NCBI GenBank assembly: GCA_022770365.1
Contig: JALEHU010000092.1
Location: 44,861-108,860, forward strand
DNA: 64,000 nt
Direction of reading: 5' to 3'
Source of the DNA: Blautia sp.
GTDB lineage: Bacteria; Bacillota; Clostridia; Lachnospirales; Lachnospiraceae
Both the position numbers and the translations under genes were made by a program. Position 1 is the stretch's first letter. Every line of letters starts with the position of its first letter. Below are positions 25,253 through 32,648 of this stretch, piece after piece. A model generated the notes under the pieces. That model saw only the letters and a list, made by a program, of their open reading frames with translations, ran no database searches and was not told the DNA's origin.

Positions 25253-26117
25253 ACTGACAGCAAAAGGAATTGTTAAGACGTATAGCGGAAACGATGTTCT
25301 GCACAATATAGATCTGGAACTTGAGCAGGGCAGAATCTACGGACTGATCGGGAGAAACGGAGCCGGAAAGACTACATTGCTTTCGATCCTTACCGCACAG
25401 AATCCGGTATCATCCGGCAGCGTCACCTTTGATGGAGAACCTGTGTGGGAAAATCCGGAAGTATTGAAACATCTGTGTTTCTCCAGAGAACTGAGTCAGA
25501 GCGGAAGCAACAATCCCAGTTCTCTGAAGGTGAAAGAGTATCTGAAAATTGCAGCGGCTTTTCTTCCGAACTGGGATCAGAATATGGCAGACCGGCTGAT
25601 AAAAGAATTTCATATTGATCTGAAAAAGCGCATCAGCAAGTTGTCAAAAGGAATGATTTCCATGGTGACAATCATTGTAGCCATGGCAAGCAAAGCGGAA
25701 TTCACGTTTCTGGATGAACCTGTATCAGGGCTGGATGTGGTAGCAAGAGAGCGATTTTACCAGCTTCTTCTGGAAGAATATACAGAAACGGGCAGAACCT
25801 TTGTGATATCAACACATATTATTGAAGAAGCTGCAGATGTTTTTGAAGAAGTGATCATTGTGGATAAAGGAAAAATCCTGCTGAAGGAAAACACGCAGGA
25901 GCTTCTGGAGAGGAGCTTTCACATCAGCGGGCATGCAGATGAGGTGGAGAAGGCAACAGAATCTCTGGAAAAGTATCATGAGGAACATCTGGGACGCAGC
26001 AGAGGCGTGACAGTGCTTTTGCAGCCGGGGCAGTCCATACCGGATGGATATGATATCAGTGTTCAGCCATTAAGCCTTCAGAAGGTATTTGTAGCTTTGT
26101 GCGGAGAGGAGTCCTGA
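25245..26117 (+). CDS. ABC transporter ATP-binding protein (YtrB-like)
   Basis: A 290-residue ATPase with Walker A GRNGAGKTTLL, a modified signature LSKGMISMVTIIVAM, Walker B FLDEPVSGLD and switch STHIIEEAADV. The C-terminal 80 residues are an accessory domain. ATG 25245 follows AGGAGG and overlaps the regulator gene. It forms a YtrA-type operon with the two membrane genes that follow. Confidence 0.9.
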   Translation: MSKLTAKGIVKTYSGNDVLHNIDLELEQGRIYGLIGRNGAGKTTLLSILTAQNPVSSGSVTFDGEPVWENPEVLKHLCFSRELSQSGSNNPSSLKVKEYLKIAAAFLPNWDQNMADRLIKEFHIDLKKRISKLSKGMISMVTIIVAMASKAEFTFLDEPVSGLDVVARERFYQLLLEEYTETGRTFVISTHIIEEAADVFEEVIIVDKGKILLKENTQELLERSFHISGHADEVEKATESLEKYHEEHLGRSRGVTVLLQPGQSIPDGYDISVQPLSLQKVFVALCGEES

Positions 26118-26118
26118 T

Positions 26119-26805
26119 ATGAGTACAGATCTGAAAATGCGACGTCTGAAATTCTGGTTCAAAAACAGTCTGGAGATCTTTGGTATCTCCGTCGGAATGG
26201 CTGTTTTCTGGATGCTGTTCATGGCAGCCGGTAATCGGGAATTTACCGGAAGTATTGTTTCCATGGGGTGGCAGTTATTTCCTTTGTTCCCGTATTATCT
26301 GATGCTGGCGGGATTTTTTATGACAGCGATAACGGGAGTTTCCTATTTTCAGGCTGTTTTTTCAGTCCTGATATCAATGGGAGCGACAAGAAAACAGAGC
26401 ATCTGCGGGATTTATTTCAGTACAGGCGGAGCAATTCTTGGAATTCTTGCTGCAGCCGGTCTGATATGGAAACTGATACCGGGAGATATCTCTGTTTCCG
26501 GATGGCAGCTTATGCCTGCTTTTACAGGAGTACTTTTTTCGGCAGCAGCTTTATTTCTGATCATCGGCGCAGTTCTGGCACGCTGGGGCAAAATCGGACT
26601 CATTCTGCTAGGAGTTGTATACCTGATCGTGGGTGGTTTTGCAGGAGCCACATTTGTTCTTTCCAACGGCTCTGCGGTTATGAAAATATTGAGTGTTCAT
26701 CTGGATAAAAGTATCATAATTGCAGCTTTTGTCGGAATTGTTCTGTATCTGGCAACAGGAATTTTCATTTTGAGAGTAACACGTAAACTGGAAGTTCATA
26801 CATAG
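26119..26805 (+). CDS. ABC-type membrane protein of YtrA operon (first)
   Basis: A 228-residue protein with about six hydrophobic segments and no binding motifs. It starts one base after the ATPase stop and is followed by a second membrane gene 11 bp later. I infer that it is the permease of the YtrA-controlled exporter; no family name is certain from sequence alone. Confidence 0.7.
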   Translation: MSTDLKMRRLKFWFKNSLEIFGISVGMAVFWMLFMAAGNREFTGSIVSMGWQLFPLFPYYLMLAGFFMTAITGVSYFQAVFSVLISMGATRKQSICGIYFSTGGAILGILAAAGLIWKLIPGDISVSGWQLMPAFTGVLFSAAALFLIIGAVLARWGKIGLILLGVVYLIVGGFAGATFVLSNGSAVMKILSVHLDKSIIIAAFVGIVLYLATGIFILRVTRKLEVHT

Positions 26806-26816
26806 GAGGAATCAGG

Positions 26817-27536
26817 ATGTTTGGTACAATCAGGAAACAGTTTCTGATACAATGGAGGGGCTGGTTATGGACGCTTTTGATTATTTTTGGAGGAGCTCTG
26901 TCAGGAATCGCTCTGCATTATTTTATTATTCTCACCGATCATGAAACAGTGAGCTATATCGCTCTGGGAACGGTTATGGCATGTATTGTGGCGGTATTTC
27001 TGGGCGGTGCCATGATCGTCAGTCAGTTTATTATCTATTTTGATGCGGAAGTCTCCATGGGATGCACAAGAAGCCGTTTTATGGTATCTGTCTGTGCGGT
27101 TGATTTTCTGTTTATGATCCTGTATGCGGCAGCAGCTGCGCTTATCAATTTCACAGAAAATGCACTGGACAGGATTTTGTATCCGGGAATGTCATGCGAA
27201 ATAAATTTACTTCCCTATCTTCTGAAATGGGGAATTCCTGCAGCAGCTTTCCTCTGTATCCTCTGTATTTTTATGGGGGTTTTGATACTCCGTTATGGAA
27301 AAAAAGCATTTTGGGTGCTGTGGATACTCTGGATGCTGGGATGTGTCGGAATTCCCCAGATAATGGAAGCGGCTGGAGAAGCACCGAATTCTCTGTTTGG
27401 CCGGATTGGCAGAGCCTGTGCAGGTATTATGAACAACACTTCGATTCATACGATGATTATTCTGGGTGTGCTGGTATGTGCACTGAGCCTGGGAATTACA
27501 TGGAAACTGATCCGAAAACAGCAGGTAACGATGTAA
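26817..27536 (+). CDS. ABC-type membrane protein of YtrA operon (second)
   Basis: A 239-residue protein with about six hydrophobic segments. ATG 26817 follows TAGGAGG. Its order after the ATPase and the first membrane gene suggests a heterodimeric permease. The region GCTRSRFMVSVCAVDFLFM resembles the gating loop motif ATRK of the first protein (MGATRKQSICGIYF), supporting a common origin. Confidence 0.7.
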   Translation: MFGTIRKQFLIQWRGWLWTLLIIFGGALSGIALHYFIILTDHETVSYIALGTVMACIVAVFLGGAMIVSQFIIYFDAEVSMGCTRSRFMVSVCAVDFLFMILYAAAAALINFTENALDRILYPGMSCEINLLPYLLKWGIPAAAFLCILCIFMGVLILRYGKKAFWVLWILWMLGCVGIPQIMEAAGEAPNSLFGRIGRACAGIMNNTSIHTMIILGVLVCALSLGITWKLIRKQQVTM

Positions 27537-27544
27537 AACAGTGC

Positions 27545-27572
27545 TTGACTTTTCTGGTATTCGTGATACACT
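27545..27572 (+). promoter_or_regulatory. Putative promoter of the thiamine-precursor operon
   Basis: TTGACT (27545-27550) and an extended -10 TGATACACT (hexamer 27567-27572) are 16 bp apart, about 35 bp before the TPP riboswitch. Confidence 0.55.
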
Positions 27573-27607
27573 TTTGATTGAAAAAATATTTAACAAAATA
27601 TTGTTTA

Positions 27608-27695
27608 CAGGGGTGCTGGTGAAGTCCGGCTGAGATGGATACCGTATTCGTATCGGACCCTATAACCTGATCTGGGTAATGCCAGCGGAGGGATG
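27608..27695 (+). promoter_or_regulatory. TPP (THI-box) riboswitch
   Basis: The conserved aptamer parts are all present: GGGGTGC at the start, GGCTGAGAT (27629-27637), ACCCTATAACCTGATCTGGG and TAATGCCAGCGGAGGGA at the end. It is followed by a terminator, so thiamine pyrophosphate should switch transcription off for the downstream importer genes. Confidence 0.97.
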
Positions 27696-27724
27696 AGCGC
27701 TTTTTGCTCTGTAATGTGTGAATC

Positions 27725-27758
27725 AGCTCCTGCAGGTATCATTCTGCGGGAGCTTTTT
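27725..27758 (+). terminator. Riboswitch-controlled terminator
   Basis: AGCTCCTGCAG pairs with CTGCGGGAGCT (one G-U), followed by TTTT. It lies between the TPP aptamer and the first gene, as expected for transcriptional control. Confidence 0.85.
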
Positions 27759-27815
27759 ATGATACCTTCTAAGGTTGCTCTGCCCGGTTTCAGGAAAAGA
27801 AAAGGAGGATAAAAC

Positions 27816-28118
27816 ATGAACGCAAGTGTAGCAATTCAGGTACTTCCTGAAGCAAAAGATGATGATGAACTGATCCGTGTGGTAGATGAGGTCATTGCCT
27901 ATATCAAAAGTACGGGGCTGAACTGTTATGTGGGACCTTTTGAGACAGCAATTGAAGGTGACTATGATGAACTGATGGACATTGTAAAGGAATGTCAGCA
28001 CATTGCAGTTAAAGCGGGAGCACCTTCTGTAGCTGCGTATATCAAAGTCACCTATCGTCCGGAAGGAGAGGTGCTCACCATTGAAAAAAAAGTTACGAAA
28101 CATCACCTCGAAGATTAA
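27816..28118 (+). CDS. Thiamine-binding protein, MTH1187/YkoF family
   Basis: A 100-residue protein of the thiamine-binding MTH1187 (DUF77) family: NASVAIQVLPEA, then EVIAYIKSTGLNCYVGPFETAIEGDYDELM and a helix with VKECQHIAVKAGAPSV. Members bind thiamine or its pyrimidine part, matching the TPP riboswitch just upstream. ATG 27816 follows AAAGGAGG. Its 3' end overlaps the permease start by 38 bp. Confidence 0.85.
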   Translation: MNASVAIQVLPEAKDDDELIRVVDEVIAYIKSTGLNCYVGPFETAIEGDYDELMDIVKECQHIAVKAGAPSVAAYIKVTYRPEGEVLTIEKKVTKHHLED

Positions 28119-28852
28119 TACGATAGCTGCAATTCTGGTAATTCTGGTTGTATGGCAGATGGTGTCATCTCTTGGGATCGTACCGGGATATATGCTTCCA
28201 TCGCCGGTACAGGTTGTAAAAGCGTTTGTTCAGGAGTTTCCGCTTCTGATGGAAAACGCCAGAGTGACACTTCAGGAAGCGTTCATCGGACTTGCCTGCG
28301 GTGTGGCTTTCGGCTTTATTATGGCGGTTCTGATGGACCGGTTTGAGGTGCTTTATAAGGCATTCTATCCGCTTGTCGTGCTGACTCAGACGATTCCTAC
28401 CGTAGCTGTGGCACCCCTCCTTGTATTATGGTTCGGGTATGAGATGCTGCCGAAGATCATTCTGATCGTGATCGCTACTTTTTTTCCGGTGACTGTGGGA
28501 GTTTTGGACGGATTTCGCAGCGCAGACAAGGATACGATGAATCTTCTTCGGTCAATGGGCGCTTCGGATTTTCAGATTTTCCGTTATGTGAAACTGCCGG
28601 GAGCTATGGGGCAGTTTTTTTGCAAGTCTTCGGATCTCTGCTGCATATTCGGTGGTAGGTGCGGTGATTTCTGAGTGGCTGGGAGGATTTTCCGGGCTCG
28701 GTGTTTATATGACCAGAGTGAAAAAAGCATTTTCTTTTGATAAAATGTTTGCAGTGATATTTTTGATTTCCCTGATTAGCCTGATTCTTATGAAACTGGT
28801 GGATCTTTTACAGAAAAAATGTATGCCATGGGAGGATACCGAAAATGAATAA
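28081..28852 (+). pseudogene. Thiamine-precursor ABC permease, frameshifted in a T7 run
   Basis: A NitT/TauT-type permease of about 256 codons read in two frames. Frame one starts TTG 28081 behind GAGGTG and is good to PGAMGQFF. At a run of seven T (28615-28621) the frame is lost. Deleting one T restores FFASLRISAAYS and then VVGAVISEWLGGFSGLGVYM to the stop at 28852. The rest is a normal permease. This may be an assembly or sequencing error in a homopolymer, a slippage-controlled gene or a true mutation. Binding protein and ATPase genes downstream are intact. Confidence 0.85.
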
Positions 28853-29843
28853 AAAGAAATTAATAGCAGCAGGACTGGCTGCCGCAATGACTGTAGCAAT
28901 GACAGGAGCAGTTCCGGCTTACGAGGGAGAAGCAGAGACAGAAAAAATCACATTTGTTCTGGACTGGACTCCAAATACCAACCATACCGGACTTTATGTG
29001 GCTCAGAGCCAGGGCTTTTTTGAAGAACAGGGTCTGGAAGTAGAGATTGTCCAGCCGCCGGAAGATGGTGCCGATGCACTGGTGGCTTCCGGAAAAGCGC
29101 AGTTTGGCGTTTCCTTTCAGGATACCATGGCGCCGGGTGTGGCAGGTGAAAATGCCCTTCCGACGACAGCGGTAGCAGCGCTGATCCAGCATAATACCTC
29201 CGGAATCGTATCCCGCAAAGGTGAGGGAATGGATACTCCAAAAGGAATGGAAGGCAAAAAATATGCGACATGGGATAGCCCTGTGGAAAAAGCCATGATC
29301 CAGAATGTGGTAGAAGAGGACGGCGGTGACTACGGCAAAGTAGAAATGATTCCAAGCACAGTTACTGATGAAGTTTCCGCACTTCAGTCCAATTCTGTGG
29401 ATGCCATCTGGATCTTCTACGGATGGGCAGGTGTCAAGATGGAACTGGAAGGTCTGGAAACAGATTACTTTGCTTTTAAAGATATTAATCCGGTATTTGA
29501 CTACTATACACCGGTTGTGATCGCGAATAATGATTTTCTTGCAAATGAGCCGGAAACAGCGAAAAAATTCCTTACAGCACTGAAAGACGGATATGAATAT
29601 GCCATCGAAAATCCGGAAGATGCTGCGCAGATCCTCTGTGAAGCTGCACCTGAGCTGGATAAAGAGCTTGCTGTGGCAAGTCAGAAATATCTTTCCGAGC
29701 AGTATAAAGCTGAGGTGGAACAGTGGGGCTATATGGATCCTGCAAGATGGAACAGTTTTTATCAGTGGCTGAATGATAATGGTCTGGTAGAAAATGAAAT
29801 CCCGGAAAATGCCGGATTTTCCAATGACTATCTTCCGGAATGA
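28845..29843 (+). CDS. thiY: Thiamine-pyrimidine-precursor binding protein (ThiY-like)
   Basis: A 332-residue exported NMT1/THI5-like protein. The signal peptide is about residues 1-25 with no clear lipobox. The mature start ITFVLDWTPNTNHTGLYVAQ is the ThiY/HMP-binding signature, followed by FEEQGLEVEIVQPPEDGA. It would deliver formylaminopyrimidine or hydroxymethylpyrimidine to the permease. ATG 28845 overlaps the permease stop. The TPP riboswitch at the operon head supports the substrate class. Confidence 0.9.
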   Translation: MNKKKLIAAGLAAAMTVAMTGAVPAYEGEAETEKITFVLDWTPNTNHTGLYVAQSQGFFEEQGLEVEIVQPPEDGADALVASGKAQFGVSFQDTMAPGVAGENALPTTAVAALIQHNTSGIVSRKGEGMDTPKGMEGKKYATWDSPVEKAMIQNVVEEDGGDYGKVEMIPSTVTDEVSALQSNSVDAIWIFYGWAGVKMELEGLETDYFAFKDINPVFDYYTPVVIANNDFLANEPETAKKFLTALKDGYEYAIENPEDAAQILCEAAPELDKELAVASQKYLSEQYKAEVEQWGYMDPARWNSFYQWLNDNGLVENEIPENAGFSNDYLPE

Positions 29844-29868
29844 TCCCGGATCAGGAAGGTTTTGAGAG

Positions 29869-30609
29869 ATGTCAGAACTAATCGTAAAAAATGTCAGTAA
29901 GTCCTTTGACGGCAGAACCATCATACGGAATATTAATGTGACACTTCATGAAGGAGAACTTGTCTGTCTTCTGGGGGTAAGCGGCGGCGGAAAAACAACA
30001 TTATTTAATGTTATTTCAGGTCTTACGCTGCCCGATGAAGGGCAGGTATTTCTTGACGGGGAAGAAATCACAGGAAAACCCGGGAAAATCAGTTATATGC
30101 TCCAGAAGGATCTGCTGCTTCCTTATCGAACGATCGAGGATAATGTGGCACTTCCTCTGATCATCAAAGGAATGAGCAAAAAGGAGGCAAGAAAGCAGGC
30201 GGCGCCTTATTTTGAAGAGTTTGGCCTGGAAGGTACAGAGAAAAAGTATCCCCGTCAGCTTTCCGGCGGTATGCGTCAGAGGGCTGCTCTGATGCGTACT
30301 TATATGTTTTCCCGGAATGTTGCTCTCCTAGATGAGCCTTTTTCCGCTCTGGATACGATAACGAAGGGAAATATGCATACCTGGTACCTGAATATCATGG
30401 AGCAGATTCATTTATCCACGCTGTTTATTACCCATGATATTGACGAGGCAATCCTTCTGTCGGACCGGATCTATCTGCTTACAGGCAAACCGGGAGAAAT
30501 CACACAGGAAATTGTGATCAGAGAGCCAAAACCCCGTAGAGCGGATTTTAACCTGACGGAAGAGTTTCTGCAGTATAAAAGACGAATACTGGAAAAAATC
30601 GGAGAATGA
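29869..30609 (+). CDS. thiZ: ABC transporter ATP-binding protein for thiamine precursor (ThiZ-like)
   Basis: A 246-residue ATPase with Walker A GVSGGGKTT, signature LSGGMRQRAALMR, Walker B ALLDEPFSALD and switch LFITHDIDEAIL. It is the last gene of the TPP-controlled operon and completes a ThiXYZ-type importer with the frameshifted permease and ThiY. It is also the last gene inside the cotJC element; its terminator touches the att arm. Confidence 0.9.
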   Translation: MSELIVKNVSKSFDGRTIIRNINVTLHEGELVCLLGVSGGGKTTLFNVISGLTLPDEGQVFLDGEEITGKPGKISYMLQKDLLLPYRTIEDNVALPLIIKGMSKKEARKQAAPYFEEFGLEGTEKKYPRQLSGGMRQRAALMRTYMFSRNVALLDEPFSALDTITKGNMHTWYLNIMEQIHLSTLFITHDIDEAILLSDRIYLLTGKPGEITQEIVIREPKPRRADFNLTEEFLQYKRRILEKIGE

Positions 30610-30610
30610 T

Positions 30611-30657
30611 ATCCTGACCGGAGAGAAAATTTCTTTCCGGCCAGGATTTTTTGTTTT
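30611..30657 (+). terminator. Terminator of the thiamine importer operon
   Basis: ATCCTGACCGGA and TCCGGCCAGGAT pair (one bulge), with an inner AGAAA/TTTCT stem, then TTTTTGTTTTT. The T tract overlaps the outer part of the att arm at 30646-30666. Confidence 0.85.
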
Positions 30658-30675
30658 TGAATGATCGCACCATCT
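30646..30675 (-). other. Recombination junction at the cotJC 5' part (att site)
   Basis: On the minus strand the gene reads GCAGATGGT then GC (30668-30667) then the foreign GATCATTC. The arm 30646-30666 is the partner inverted repeat of 13224-13244 (15 of 21 equal). The inner GATC and TTGTT blocks are the best conserved parts. Confidence 0.8.
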
Positions 30676-31079
30676 GCTGCAAGATTTTCAAACAAATCGG
30701 TAATGGGGTCTCCTTTGCTCTGGAATTCACAGGCGTTAAAAGGAACTCCTCCCGCTGCCTGGGGCCAGATACCAACAGTATGATCGATATAATACGGACC
30801 AAAACCGGATTTTTCAATTTCTTCCATAGAAAGATCCTTTGTGAGCTGGTGAACGATGGTAGAGACCATTTCGAGATGTGCCAGTTCTTCAGTACCTACA
30901 TCGTTGAGAACTGCGGCTGCCATGCGATTAGGCATAGTGAACCGCTGGGAAAGATATCTCATGGAGGCACCGATTTCACCATCCGGCCCACCATACTGAC
31001 TCATGATAAACTGGGCCAGTTTTGCATTAGGCGTTTTGATATTGATCGGATACTGCAGTCTTTTTTCATAATTCCACAT
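30667..31079 (-). CDS. cotJC: Spore coat manganese catalase-like CotJC, 5' part of split gene
   Basis: This is the N-terminal 138 codons of CotJC, beginning MWNYEKRLQYPINIKTPN. It carries the first three manganese ligands, Glu35 (PDGEIG), Glu65 and His68 (TEELAH), then GIWPQAAGGVPFNA and SKGDPITDLFENLAADGA, where the family continues with EQKAR. Instead the frame runs into foreign sequence and would add about 64 unrelated residues to a stop at 30471. The missing 75 residues are at 12993-13221. ATG 31079 directly follows the cotJB stop, with AGGAGG upstream. Neither part alone can hold the two-manganese site. Confidence 0.92.
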
Positions 31080-31364
31080 TTATCTGCAACCTCCTTCCTG
31101 TTCCCATGGGAATGGCTGTTCCATCCATTTCCAGGTATCACCGTCAGACTCCAGCGCATCATCGACTGTGAGCGGTCCGAATTCTCTGGCATAAAGGGTC
31201 ATCAGTTCACGGCGTCTGGAAGCGGTGTCTTTATAAAAATCCATTGCTTTTTTATCACAGGGATGGGTATCGAGAAAAAGAAGAATATCATTTACAGCCA
31301 GGCTTACTTCATTAATTTCCTGAAGAAGCTGCATTCTGTTTGGAGATTTATTCGATGACATCAT
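31080..31364 (-). CDS. cotJB: Spore coat protein CotJB
   Basis: A 94-residue CotJB-family protein: LLQEINEVSLAVNDILLFLDTHP, then A-x-x-FYKDTASRRRELMTLYAREFGPL and the C-terminal WKWMEQPFPWE typical of the family. ATG 31364 overlaps the cotJA stop (ATGA) and GAGGT precedes it. It is the middle gene of cotJABC; the products join the inner coat during sporulation. Confidence 0.92.
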   Translation of the reverse strand: MMSSNKSPNRMQLLQEINEVSLAVNDILLFLDTHPCDKKAMDFYKDTASRRRELMTLYAREFGPLTVDDALESDGDTWKWMEQPFPWEQEGGCR

Positions 31365-31744
31365 TTTCTGAAACCTCGCTTTCCGCAGAATGGTCTGCAA
31401 AGTTCCGGGAAAATGGTACCCACCTGCAAAGCACGCCGCAGTTCAAAAGTTTCTGAGAAAGTCTGGCAGGGAACGTAAGCCATGGCAGGCGGAAGATGCT
31501 TAAGGTGAGCATACATTTCTGCCTCATTTGAAATTGTTCCGGGCATGCGGCAGCTGCAATCACCATCCATATTGGAGAAAGCGGAATCACATGCCCTCTC
31601 AGACATGTGTTCCTCTCTGGGCATCCGCATATTCTGACGAGTCCGTTCACCCTGCAACATTCGTGCGTTCGAAGGCATTCTGTTCATGCCGCAGGTTGTG
31701 CGGTAAGGACGGCCGGTTGAACGGCCCATCTGATAATTTTCCAT
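31361..31744 (-). CDS. cotJA: Spore coat protein CotJA, with long N-terminal extension
   Basis: A 127-residue protein whose C-terminal 45 residues carry the CotJA core (LPPAMAYVPCQTFSETFELR followed by RALQVGTIFPELCRPF). The first 80 residues are Met/Arg/Cys-rich and not part of the usual 80-residue CotJA, so it is longer than the family norm. ATG 31744 follows AAAGGAT. It heads the cotJABC operon, whose third gene is split. Confidence 0.88.
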   Translation of the reverse strand: MENYQMGRSTGRPYRTTCGMNRMPSNARMLQGERTRQNMRMPREEHMSERACDSAFSNMDGDCSCRMPGTISNEAEMYAHLKHLPPAMAYVPCQTFSETFELRRALQVGTIFPELCRPFCGKRGFRK

Positions 31745-31782
31745 GAAAAAATCCTTTCTGCTGCAAAATTTCGATTACGTTT

Positions 31783-31812
31783 TATTTTATGTCATAGAAA
31801 CAGAAAGGTGTG
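31783..31812 (-). promoter_or_regulatory. Candidate mother-cell promoter of cotJABC
   Basis: CATAAAATA (31791-31783, minus) fits CATANNNTA of sigma-K and is one base off the sigma-E -10 CATACANT. CACACC lies upstream, giving AC about 16 bp before the -10. It is 39 bp before the cotJA start. Confidence 0.4.
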
Positions 31813-31836
31813 CATATTGTACAAATACGATGATTT

Positions 31837-32499
31837 TTACAGGGGTTCGTTATCAGATGCCTGTGGATCATTATTTTCGGCAGGAAAATCCGTCGGTGTG
31901 TCTTTGCAAAAGCTTCTGAGGATTCCGTCAACGGCTTTGTACAGATAGTCCCTGTATTCGCTTAAAGGAACCGGCTGTTCATAGAGAATACAGCTGTAGC
32001 ATGTAGCTCCGACCAGTTCAACGATCGTGAAAAGCATCAGTTCAGGATTGCGATAGGAATGGCTGCTCTGATTCAGAAGCTGCAGATAGGATTGATAAAA
32101 ATGGTAGTATCCATCAGGCATTTTTTCGTCGAAAGCGTTTTTAAAAACTCCCCAGGAGAGGTTTTTGGAAATAAAATGCAGAAGCGAATGATCTTTTTCC
32201 AACCGGTCAAGAATATGATCGAGAATAAAATATAACTGGTTTTCAAAACCGGTAAGCCCTGTTTTTATCAATGCTTCGTGTGCATCAAAAAAGAGCTGCC
32301 CTGCTTTGTGGGAAACAAGCTTGTTGCGGATATCATATTTATCTTTGAAATACAGATAGAACGTACCTTTGGCAACACCTGCTTTTTCCACAATATCAGA
32401 AATTGTGGTTTTGGCAAGGCCTTTCGTAGTAAAAAGTTCAAATGCAGTATTGTAGAGGGCTTCTTTTTTTTTCCGTTTATTTGATTCCAGTTTTCCCAA
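31837..32499 (-). CDS. TetR-family regulator
   Basis: A 220-residue protein with an N-terminal TetR helix-turn-helix (LYNTAFELFTTKGLAKTTIS followed by DIVEKAGVAKGTFYLYFKDK) and a helical ligand-binding half. The start is TTG 32499 behind GGAGGAAAG. It is monocistronic, with palindromes in its own promoter that suggest autoregulation. The ligand and targets are unknown. Confidence 0.9.
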   Translation of the reverse strand: MGKLESNKRKKKEALYNTAFELFTTKGLAKTTISDIVEKAGVAKGTFYLYFKDKYDIRNKLVSHKAGQLFFDAHEALIKTGLTGFENQLYFILDHILDRLEKDHSLLHFISKNLSWGVFKNAFDEKMPDGYYHFYQSYLQLLNQSSHSYRNPELMLFTIVELVGATCYSCILYEQPVPLSEYRDYLYKAVDGILRSFCKDTPTDFPAENNDPQASDNEPL

Positions 32500-32537
32500 A
32501 AATCTTTCCTCCTGTTAACTGTAGTTGTGCTATTTTT

Positions 32538-32588
32538 ATTATATTGAAAAATGACTACAAGTCAATAATTTTACGAAAATATTTCGTA
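32538..32588 (-). promoter_or_regulatory. Promoter and palindromic operators of the TetR gene
   Basis: On the minus strand TTGACT (32565-32560) and TATAAT (32543-32538) are 16 bp apart. TGACTACAAGTCA (32552-32564) is a perfect palindrome over the -35. TACGAAAATATTTCGTA (32572-32588) is a second perfect 7+3+7 palindrome just upstream. Confidence 0.65.
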
Positions 32589-32648
32589 GCAATCTCATAA
32601 ATATACAATTCCTGTTAATGTCCTGTACATTTTCTGATACATAAAATC

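Larger units (their letters stand above)
13222..30668 (-). mobile_element. 17.4-kb intervening element splitting cotJC (skin-like, serine recombinase)
   Basis: The segment between the two cotJC parts is bounded by junctions sharing only GC. Excision would leave a 10-bp palindrome TGGTGCACCA in cotJC and a circle with a 44-bp imperfect palindrome at its joint. A large serine recombinase lies just inside the end next to the cotJC 3' part and points the same way as cotJC. The cargo is about 18 mostly metabolic and transport genes. The model is the Bacillus skin element in sigK and similar elements in other sporulation genes. Seen: split frame, flanks, recombinase. Inferred: programmed excision in the mother cell. 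An old insertion that no longer excises is the main alternative. Confidence 0.85.

Noticed and set aside
30471..30666. Extension of the cotJC 5' part to a 202-residue protein
   Set aside because: After codon 138 the frame runs through a terminator and the end of thiZ on the opposite strand; the extra residues do not resemble the family and are read-through of foreign DNA.
12993..31079. The two cotJC parts as paralogous decayed copies
   Set aside because: They do not overlap in the protein, they fit end to end to the base, and the flanks form a symmetric att site; two random truncations would not give this.
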